Both the position numbers and the translations under genes were made by a program. The notes under the pieces were generated by a model that saw nothing but the letters and a program-made list of their open reading frames with translations, did no database searches and was not told the origin of the DNA. From the NCBI GenBank assembly GCA_020350085.1, contig CP070706.1, forward strand, positions 3,835,520 through 3,842,691: a stretch of 7,172 bases of DNA. Reading direction: 5' to 3'. The stretch is from Acidobacteriota bacterium (GTDB lineage Bacteria > Acidobacteriota > Polarisedimenticolia > J045). Positions 1-5,297 of the stretch are shown here, piece by piece (position 1 is the stretch's first letter; each line of letters begins with the position of its first letter).

Positions 1-360
1 ACCGCAGGTGGTCGTCTTTCCCGACCCCTGCAGTCCAGCGAGCATGTAGACCGAAGGAGGATGCGGGCTGACGGCCAGAGGCTTCGTGGCCCCGGTGCCG
101 CCGAGGAGCTCGACCAGCTCGTCACGGACGATGCGCACCACCTGCTGGCCGGGCGTCAAGCTGCGCAGCACCTGCTCGCCGAGCGCCTTGTCGCGAACCT
201 GTCCGAGAAAGCCCTTGACGACTTTGAAGGACACGTCGGCTTCGAGCAGCGCCAGACGGATCTCACGCAAGGCGGTATCGAGATCCGCCTCGGTGATCCG
301 TCCGCCGCCCCGGATCCTCTCCAGGACGCCGGTCAGGCGCTCGCTGAGTGCATCGAACAC
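1..360 (-). CDS. ffh: Signal recognition particle protein Ffh (SRP54), N-terminal part, cut by window edge
   Basis: Ffh is the GTPase of the signal recognition particle. It binds 4.5S RNA and signal sequences on the ribosome and docks with FtsY at the membrane. Only the first 120 codons are present. The N domain covers about residues 1-90: it opens FDALSERL, then has ITEADLDTALREIRLALLEADV, split here as residues 22-35 and 36-43, the latter carrying the family's ALLEADV motif. The G domain begins with the P-loop GLQGSGKTTT (residues 109-118). The remaining G motifs and the methionine-rich M domain lie outside the window. The GTG at 358-360 is chosen because it gives the canonical Ffh N-terminus and has GAGGG six bases upstream. 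It lies 103 bases after ribBA and may have its own promoter. Family assignment is very secure. Confidence 0.95.
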   Translation of the reverse strand, partial: MFDALSERLTGVLERIRGGGRITEADLDTALREIRLALLEADVSFKVVKGFLGQVRDKALGEQVLRSLTPGQQVVRIVRDELVELLGGTGATKPLAVSPHPPSVYMLAGLQGSGKTTTCG

Positions 361-391
361 AAAAATCCCTCGCCCTCGCGAGTCGAGGGCG
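361..391 (-). promoter_or_regulatory. Hairpin plus short T-tract immediately upstream of the ffh start
   Basis: In transcript sense a perfect 8-bp stem (CGCCCTCG with CGAGGGCG, positions 371-391) has the loop ACTCG. It is followed by AGGGA, five T residues (361-365) and the ffh GTG. The ffh Shine-Dalgarno GAGGG (367-371) touches the 3' arm of the stem. It could be a weak terminator or attenuator, or a structure limiting ribosome access to ffh. The spacer between stem and T-tract is unusual for an intrinsic terminator. Confidence 0.4.
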
Positions 392-403
392 CGCGAAACG
401 CTG

Positions 404-431
404 AGAGTATCAGAAGTGCTCGGCGCGTCAA
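404..431 (-). promoter_or_regulatory. Candidate sigma70-type promoter for ffh
   Basis: On the minus strand TTGACG (426-431, five of six matches to the -35 consensus) is followed after 16 bases by TACTCT (404-409), a weak -10. It lies in the ribBA-ffh gap, just after the GC-rich hairpin that follows ribBA. Transcription would start near 397 and give a leader of about 37 bases ahead of the ffh GTG. The -35 is good and the -10 is poor, so this is a tentative call made from position and sequence only. Confidence 0.4.
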
Positions 432-437
432 GATCTT

Positions 438-456
438 GCCCGGGCGAGTCCCGGGC
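438..456 (-). terminator. GC-rich hairpin after ribBA, possible terminator
   Basis: A perfect 7-bp stem (GCCCGGG with CCCGGGC) closes a five-base loop, ACTCG in the transcript. It starts seven bases after the ribBA stop codon. It has no U-tract (AAGATCTTG follows), so it is not a textbook intrinsic terminator. Its position at the end of the rib genes and immediately before a possible ffh promoter suggests a transcript boundary or a 3'-end stabilising structure. Confidence 0.4.
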
Positions 457-463
457 CTCCGAC

Positions 464-1666
464 TCAGAGCCCGGACAGCAGGTGTCCGAGTTTGTCCTTT
501 TTCGTCTTCAGATAGCGACGATTCTCCTCGGTCGGCGGCACCTCGAGCGCCACGCGCTCGACGATCTCCAGACCGTAGCCGCGCAGCGCGACGAACTTCC
601 GCGGGTTGTTCGTCAGCAACCGGATCCGCCGCACACCGAGCTGGAACAGCATCTGGGCACCGATCCCGTACTCGCGCTGATCAGGTCGAAAGCCCAGCGC
701 GACGTTGGCCTCGACGGTGTCCTGGCCCTCCTGCTGGATCTCGTACGCCTTGAGCTTGTTGACGAGGCCGATGCCCCGACCCTCCTGGCGCAGGTACAGC
801 ACCACGCCCCGGCCCTCGCGGGAGATCGCCGTCATCGCTTGGTGCAGCTGCAGGCCGCAGTCGCAGCGGCGCGAGCCGAAGACGTCTCCCGTCAGACACT
901 CGCTGTGGACGCGCACCAGCACCGGCTCGGCCGGGTCGATCTGCCCCATGACGAGCGCCAGGTGGGTCTGCCCGTCGAGGGCGCTGTCGAACGCGTGGAG
1001 CACGAACGGACCGTAGTCCGTCGGCAGCTCCGGAGCGGCGACCTCGCGCACCATCTGCTCGTGCGCCATCCGGTATTCGATCAGCGTCGCGATGCTGATC
1101 ATCTTCAGCCCGTGCGCCGCGCAGAAGCGCTCGAGGTCCGGGACACGCGCCATCGTGCCGTCGGCGTTCATCACCTCGCAGATCACCCCAGCGGGGTACA
1201 AGCCGGCCAAGCGCGCCAGGTCCACCGCGGCCTCGGTCTGACCGGCGCGGCGCAGCACGCCGCCGGCGGCGGCCCTGAGCGGAAACATGTGCCCGGGTCG
1301 CAGCAGATCCTCTGGCTGTGTTGCTGGGTCGATCGCGGTGCGCACCGTCGCGGCACGGTCGGCAGCGCTGATGCCCGTGGTGGTGCCGCGGCGGGCTTCG
1401 ATCGAAACGCAAAACGCCGTCTGATACTTCGTCGTGTTGCGCGGCACCATCAGCGGGATCTTCAGCGCATCGAGTCGCTCTTCGGTCATCGCCAGGCAGA
1501 TCAACCCGCGGCCGTGAGTCGCCATGTAGTTGATCGCCTCGGGCGTGATCTTCTCGGCAGCGATGGTCAGATCGCCCTCGTTCTCGCGATCCTCGTCATC
1601 GACCACGACGACGAACCGTCCGGCACGGATCTCGTCGAGCGCCTCGTCGATCTTCGCGAATCCCAT
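464..1666 (-). CDS. ribBA: RibBA: 3,4-dihydroxy-2-butanone-4-phosphate synthase / GTP cyclohydrolase II
   Basis: This bifunctional cytosolic enzyme makes both precursors of riboflavin: dihydroxybutanone phosphate from ribulose 5-phosphate, and the diaminopyrimidine from GTP. The 400 residues are normal for the fusion. The RibB domain (about 1-200) has DDEDRENEGDL at 23-33, GISAADRA at 98-105, RPGHMFPLRA at 123-132 with His126, and CE at 163-164. The RibA domain (about 205-395) has the zinc cysteines 257, 268 and 270 (ECLTGDVFGSRRCDCG), then LRQEGRGIGL, YGIGAQ and LTNNPRK. Position 143 is Gln in RAGQT, where characterised RibB enzymes have a metal-binding His (RAGHT). The ATG at 1666 fits family N-termini and follows purine-rich GGGAAAGAG. 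An in-frame GTG at 1687, overlapping the ribE stop as GTGA, is an alternative start. The gene is the last of the rib run. Confidence 0.97.
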   Translation of the reverse strand: MGFAKIDEALDEIRAGRFVVVVDDEDRENEGDLTIAAEKITPEAINYMATHGRGLICLAMTEERLDALKIPLMVPRNTTKYQTAFCVSIEARRGTTTGISAADRAATVRTAIDPATQPEDLLRPGHMFPLRAAAGGVLRRAGQTEAAVDLARLAGLYPAGVICEVMNADGTMARVPDLERFCAAHGLKMISIATLIEYRMAHEQMVREVAAPELPTDYGPFVLHAFDSALDGQTHLALVMGQIDPAEPVLVRVHSECLTGDVFGSRRCDCGLQLHQAMTAISREGRGVVLYLRQEGRGIGLVNKLKAYEIQQEGQDTVEANVALGFRPDQREYGIGAQMLFQLGVRRIRLLTNNPRKFVALRGYGLEIVERVALEVPPTEENRRYLKTKKDKLGHLLSGL

Positions 1667-1683
1667 CGGCTCTTTCCCGTCAC

Positions 1684-2313
1684 TCACGGCACGGCCCGCG
1701 ATCCGGCGGCGCGCCGGGCAGCTGCTTCGACCGCTCGCTCGGCGTACTTGGCGAGTATGTCGTACTCCACGCCGACCAGCTCTCCGGGGCGCCGCTTGCC
1801 GAAAGTCGTCGCCGCGAGCGTGGCCGGGATGAAGGCGACTTCGAACCACTCCGGCCCGATGGCCGCGACGGTCAGGCTGACGCCGTCGAGTGCCACGGAG
1901 CCTTTCTCCACGATGTAGGCCGCGCCTTGCTGCGGCAGTGAGAACCGTCCCGTGGCCGAACCGTCGGCGTGGCGGCGCCAGGACAACACGCGCAGCGTGC
2001 CGTCGAGGTGTCCTTGCACGATGTGGCCGCCGAGCCGGTCACCAGCGCGGATGGCCCGCTCGAGGTTGACCGGGCGCGACACCACCCAGTGGCCGGCGCC
2101 GCCGGTGCGCGCGAGCGTCTCGGGCGACAGATCGCAGCCGAAGCGCCGCCCCGCCGTGGCGACCACGGTCAGACAGCAGCCATCGACGGCGACGCTCTCG
2201 CCGCGCTGGAGCGGCCCGCTCGCCAACTCGTGCTCGATGCCGAGACACAAGCCCCTCGCTCGCGGACGAGACGCGACGATCCGCCCCAACCCTTCAACGA
2301 GACCTGTGAACAC
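1684..2313 (-). CDS. ribE: Riboflavin synthase, alpha chain
   Basis: Riboflavin synthase catalyses the last step of riboflavin synthesis, dismutation of two 6,7-dimethyl-8-ribityllumazines, as a cytosolic trimer. The 209 residues match the family length. The two repeated lumazine-binding barrels are both visible. The first has MFTGLVE at the start, VDGCCLTV (43-50), SPET (63-66) and NLER (83-86). The second has GGHIVQGHLDG (95-105), a KGSVALDGVSLTV segment near 137-150, and the final EYDILAKYAER. The start is GTG at 2313, fixed because MFTG is the near-universal N-terminus. AGG lies eight bases before it. It begins 22 bases after the ribD stop and ends 17 bases before the ribBA ATG, so co-transcription is very likely. 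In some nomenclatures the same gene is ribC or ribB. Confidence 0.97.
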   Translation of the reverse strand: MFTGLVEGLGRIVASRPRARGLCLGIEHELASGPLQRGESVAVDGCCLTVVATAGRRFGCDLSPETLARTGGAGHWVVSRPVNLERAIRAGDRLGGHIVQGHLDGTLRVLSWRRHADGSATGRFSLPQQGAAYIVEKGSVALDGVSLTVAAIGPEWFEVAFIPATLAATTFGKRRPGELVGVEYDILAKYAERAVEAAARRAAGSRAVP

Positions 2314-2335
2314 GTCGTCAACCTGCTCGCGCCGC

Positions 2336-3460
2336 TCAGCTCGGCCGCTGGGGATACAGGCTCAACAGCACATCCTCGCCCACCCGCTCCACGGCCGCAA
2401 TCCGACCGCGCCACGCCTCCGGCAGCATCCGCGCCCCGATCTGCACGGCTCCGACGGCGTCCGGATCGCCCAGCACCCGCGGCGCCACGAACCACTCCAC
2501 CCGATCGACGAGCCCAGCCCGGAAGAAACCGCCCGCCGTCTCGCCTCCCCCTTCGACGATGACTCCGAGCACACCTCGCCGGGCCAGGTCACGCAGGACA
2601 GCCTGCGGAGCCAGCCGCCGGTCGATCGCCTCGAGCGGCACGAGCTCGGCCCCTGCGGCCTCGAGACTCGCTCGCCGCGTCTCGTCGGCGTCGGCGCGCT
2701 CCTTGCTGGTGTAGATCAGCACGGGCGACCAGCGACCAGTGTGCAGCAAGCGGGCCTGAGGCGACACGGAAAGCGCACCGTCGATCACACAGCGCAAGAA
2801 GGGCCCGCCCTGCGGCTCAGCCGTTGGCGGCAGCAGCTCCGGATCGTCTGCCCTCACCGTCTTCGCCCCGACGAGAATCGCCCCGTAGCGGTCCCGCAAG
2901 CGACGGCCTCGGGCTCGAGCGGCTTGTCCGGTGACCCATTGCGAGCCGTGAGAGCGGTCCGCGATGCGGCCGTCGAGCGTGGTGGCGAGCTTGACGAGGC
3001 AGAAGCTCCGCTGTTGCCGGCGGTGAACCAGGTAGTCCTCGACCACCTCCGCCGCCTTCTGCGCAAGGGGCCCGTCGGCCAGCTCGACGTCCACGCCGCG
3101 CTCGCGCAAGCGCGCCAGGCCGCGGCCATCGACGCGCGGATCCGGATCGAGAAGCGCCACGACCACGCGCGAGATTCCGCCGGCGAGAATGGCCTCGGTG
3201 CACGGCGGCGTGCGGCCGCGGTGAGAGCACGGTTCGAGCGAGCCGAAGAGCGTCGCACCGCGCGCGGCGCTGCCGGCCTGCTCGAGCGCGCGATGCTCGG
3301 CGTGCGGCTCGCCGGCACGCTGGTGCCAGCCTTCGCCCACGATCGTGCCCTGGCTGACGACGACGGCACCGACGCGCGGGTTCGGAGCGGTGGCACGACC
3401 GGCACGCTGGGCGAGCTCTAGCGCTCGGAGCAGATGGGCTTCGTCGCCGGGCGAGATCAC
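2336..3460 (-). CDS. ribD: RibD: diaminohydroxyphosphoribosylaminopyrimidine deaminase / 5-amino-6-(5-phosphoribosylamino)uracil reductase
   Basis: RibD carries out the two steps after GTP cyclohydrolase II: zinc-dependent deamination of the pyrimidine, then NADPH-dependent reduction of the ribosyl side chain. The 374 residues are normal. The deaminase domain (about 1-145) has PNPRVGAVVV (26-35), HAE at 53-55 (zinc His53, catalytic Glu55) and EPCSHRGRTPPC (76-87, zinc Cys78 and Cys87). The reductase domain (about 150-370) has KLATTLDGRIA (157-167), QWVTG, VGAKTVRADDP and IVEGGGETAGGFF. The GTG at 3460 puts the family-typical ALELAQ segment at residue 13. Its Shine-Dalgarno is weak. It lies 53 bases after the annotated ftsY stop, or overlaps by GTGA if ftsY is read through its TAG. 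No FMN riboswitch fits in that space. ribE follows after 22 bases. Confidence 0.96.
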   Translation of the reverse strand: MISPGDEAHLLRALELAQRAGRATAPNPRVGAVVVSQGTIVGEGWHQRAGEPHAEHRALEQAGSAARGATLFGSLEPCSHRGRTPPCTEAILAGGISRVVVALLDPDPRVDGRGLARLRERGVDVELADGPLAQKAAEVVEDYLVHRRQQRSFCLVKLATTLDGRIADRSHGSQWVTGQAARARGRRLRDRYGAILVGAKTVRADDPELLPPTAEPQGGPFLRCVIDGALSVSPQARLLHTGRWSPVLIYTSKERADADETRRASLEAAGAELVPLEAIDRRLAPQAVLRDLARRGVLGVIVEGGGETAGGFFRAGLVDRVEWFVAPRVLGDPDAVGAVQIGARMLPEAWRGRIAAVERVGEDVLLSLYPQRPS

Positions 3461-3513
3461 GCAGTGCCCGCGATGGGTCCCGAGCTCGTGGGCGCTAGCA
3501 ATCCCGCTAAGAA

Positions 3514-4404
3514 CTAAGCCGCGTCGAAGTCGAGCAGATCGTCGGCGCCTTCGCCCACGCCTACGTAGCGGACGGGAAGCGCGAGCTCGCGGCCGATCGT
3601 CACCACGACTCCGCCCCGCGCCGTCCCGTCGAGCTTCGTCAGCACCAGGCCGCTGACCGGCACCACTCGAGCGAATTCGCGCGCCTGAGAGACGGCGTTG
3701 CGTCCCGTCGTGGCGTCGACGACGAGCAGCGTCTCGTGTGGCGCACCGGGAACATCCTTGCCAATCGCGCGGTTGATCTTCGCCAGCTCGTCCATCAGCG
3801 GCTTCTTGGTGTGCAGCCGGCCGGCGGTGTCGACGAGAACGTCATCCGCGCCTGCGGCGCGGGCCGCGCTGACCGCATCGTAGGCCACGGCGGCCGGATC
3901 GGCGCCGGGACGCGCGCGCACGACGCGGGCCCCGGCCCGCTCGGCCCAGACGACGAGCTGCTCGACGGCGGCCGCCCGAAACGTGTCCGCCGCCGCCACG
4001 GTCACCTTGCGTCCGGCGCTCGCCCAACGCGCGGCCAACTTGCCCGTGGTCGTCGTCTTTCCGGAGCCATTCACTCCCACGACGACCGTCACCAGCGGGC
4101 GCGCGTGCTGCTCGGCCGGTGCCTCCGGCGCGACGAGCACCGCCAACAGCTGCTCCCGCAGCATCGCCAGCAGCTCGTCGGCGGATTCCACCCGTCTACC
4201 GCGCGCGTCGCGCCGCAGACCGTCCACCAGCTCGGCCGCGAGCTCGACGCCCAAATCGGAAACGATCAACGCTTCCTCAACCTCGTCGAGCAGCGCCTCA
4301 TCGACTTTGCGTCCCGGCAACGCCACGCGCCCCAGCCGCTCGGCCAGGCTGTGGCGTGTCTTGTGCAGTCCGTCTTTGAGCTTTTGGCGCAGACGGCCGA
4401 GCAT
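3514..4404 (-). CDS. ftsY: FtsY, signal recognition particle receptor GTPase
   Basis: FtsY is the membrane-associated receptor that docks Ffh-ribosome complexes for cotranslational insertion. The 296 residues form an N domain (about 1-100) and a G domain, with no long acidic A domain. The N-terminus is basic and amphipathic (LGRLRQKLKDGLHKTR), suited to membrane contact. G motifs are GVNGSGKTTTTGKLA (110-124), DTFRAAAVEQL (140-150), DTAGR (192-196), TKLDGTARGG (256-265) and GVGEGADDL (282-290). ATTGRN at 231-236 has Arg where ATTGQN is usual. The protein ends FDAA at a TAG, about ten residues before the usual end of the family's last helix. The frame continues past the TAG with FLAGLL. The ATG at 4404 shares its A with the TGA of the upstream gene; a TTG one codon earlier is less likely. 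It is the only gene here not ending in TGA. Confidence 0.96.
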   Translation of the reverse strand: MLGRLRQKLKDGLHKTRHSLAERLGRVALPGRKVDEALLDEVEEALIVSDLGVELAAELVDGLRRDARGRRVESADELLAMLREQLLAVLVAPEAPAEQHARPLVTVVVGVNGSGKTTTTGKLAARWASAGRKVTVAAADTFRAAAVEQLVVWAERAGARVVRARPGADPAAVAYDAVSAARAAGADDVLVDTAGRLHTKKPLMDELAKINRAIGKDVPGAPHETLLVVDATTGRNAVSQAREFARVVPVSGLVLTKLDGTARGGVVVTIGRELALPVRYVGVGEGADDLLDFDAA

Positions 4405-5189
4405 CAACCCATGACTCCGAGCAGGTCGCGCGCCTTGGCTGCCGTCTCCGATCCGGGGGCCAGATCCATCGCTCGGCGCAGCTCGCGGCCCGCCTCGAGC
4501 CGTCTATTTTGGCGAAACAGCGCCGCTCCGTAGCGGTAGTGGAACTCGGCGTCGGCCTCGTATCCGGGTTGCGCAGCGACGAACGCATCGAGCGCTTCTT
4601 CCCCTTGACCCATATCGACGAGCAGTCGAGCCATCTCGTAGTGCGCGCGGTAGTAGCGCGGCTTGATCTCCACGGCACGTCGCAGCTCCGTCAGCGCATC
4701 CGAGAGCCTCCCCTGGCGGCGCAGCAGGACCGCGCGATTGACGCGGATCTTCTCCGGGAACGGATACGTCTGATCATCGAGCGCGCGCGACAGTTCGCTG
4801 AGCGCCTCGTCGATCCGATTCTGCTGATCGAGGCAGGTGGCGAGGTACATGCGCGCATCAGTGTAGTAGGGGTGCAGCTGCAGTGCCTCGCGGAACGCCG
4901 CCTCCGCAGCCGACCAGCGCTGAAGGCTCCAAAAAATGTAGCCCTGATAAAAGTGCGTCTGCGGCAAGGTATCGTCCAAACGCAAAGAGCGATCGACCTC
5001 GGCGAGCGCCTCGGGAACCTTCCCCTGCTCGAAGTACATGCGTGCGAGCTGGTAGTGCTGCAGCGGGCCATCTTTTCGTTGCGAGCTGGCCGGTCCGCTA
5101 GCGCACGCCAGCGCGAACAGCGCTGCCGCGAGCGCGAGACAGCTCACGGCCGTCACGTTCGCCTGAGGTCTACGGGCCGATCGTGGCAT
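4404..5189 (-). CDS. Six-TPR lipoprotein, PilF/PilW/Tgl-like in architecture
   Basis: This predicted envelope lipoprotein has 261 residues. Residues 1-29 form a signal peptide: MPRSARRPQ, a hydrophobic run, and FALAC with Cys29 as the likely lipidated residue (ALAC satisfies a relaxed lipobox). About six tandem tetratricopeptide repeats follow from residue 42 to 246, recognisable by recurring A-L-G/Y spacing and by EALAEVDRSLRLD, EAAFREALQLHP, EALSELSRAL, DALTELRRAVEIKP, EALDAFVAAQP and REL RRAMDLAP at repeat ends. Size, lipid anchor and six TPRs match type IV pilus pilotins such as PilF and Tgl, but no pilus gene is visible, so this is inference; many TPR lipoproteins do other work. The ATG at 5189 is chosen over 5240 because GGAG sits seven bases upstream and the signal peptide then starts correctly. 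Its stop overlaps the ftsY start (TGATG). Confidence 0.85.
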   Translation of the reverse strand: MPRSARRPQANVTAVSCLALAAALFALACASGPASSQRKDGPLQHYQLARMYFEQGKVPEALAEVDRSLRLDDTLPQTHFYQGYIFWSLQRWSAAEAAFREALQLHPYYTDARMYLATCLDQQNRIDEALSELSRALDDQTYPFPEKIRVNRAVLLRRQGRLSDALTELRRAVEIKPRYYRAHYEMARLLVDMGQGEEALDAFVAAQPGYEADAEFHYRYGAALFRQNRRLEAGRELRRAMDLAPGSETAAKARDLLGVMG

Positions 5190-5196
5190 CGGATGT

Positions 5197-5200
5197 CTCC
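5197..5200 (-). promoter_or_regulatory. Ribosome binding site deciding the TPR lipoprotein start
   Basis: GGAG lies seven bases upstream of the ATG at 5187-5189 on the minus strand. No comparable site precedes the ATG at 5240. It places the signal peptide at the very N-terminus, which supports the shorter protein. Confidence 0.7.
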
Positions 5201-5231
5201 GCTCCAGAGCTCTCGACCGAGCGAGCATAAC

Positions 5232-5264
5232 CCGGATCATCCGTGGATCCCGACACGGATCCGG
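5232..5264 (-). repeat. Bulged inverted repeat (hairpin) in the phosphatase-TPR gap
   Basis: The 108-base gap between the phosphatase stop and the TPR start contains an 11-bp stem: CCGG pairs with CCGG, then ATCCGTG with CACGGAT, interrupted by a three-base bulge (5236-5238), around an eight-base loop (5246-5253). No U-tract follows. A TATGCT at 5224-5229 resembles a -10 box but lacks a -35 partner. The hairpin may mark a partial transcript boundary or an mRNA-processing site; its function is not evident from the sequence. Confidence 0.5.
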
Positions 5265-5297
5265 CTGTGGCGGACCTCCAGCAGCTGTCGGGCCGTC

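Noticed and set aside
1667..1849. N-terminal extension of RibBA up to about 461 residues
   Set aside because: The extra region overlaps ribE in another frame, has no family counterpart, and RibBA homologues start at the GFAKIDEALDEIRAG region.
86..1918. A 610-codon open frame on the plus strand
   Set aside because: It lies antisense to ribBA and ribE, has biased composition with no recognisable domain, and is explained by GC-rich codon use on the real coding strand.
1952..3421. A 489-codon open frame on the plus strand
   Set aside because: It is antisense to ribE and ribD, whose motifs are unambiguous. Its translation is Arg/Ala/Pro-rich with no domain.
3461..3513. FMN riboswitch or terminator between ftsY and ribD
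   Set aside because: The 53 bases are too short for an FMN riboswitch and lack its conserved segments. The only pairing seen is a weak four-base TAGC/GCTA stem without a T-tract.
5224..5252. Promoter for the TPR lipoprotein gene
   Set aside because: TATGCT resembles a -10 box but the sequence 17 bases upstream (CGGGAT) does not resemble a -35.
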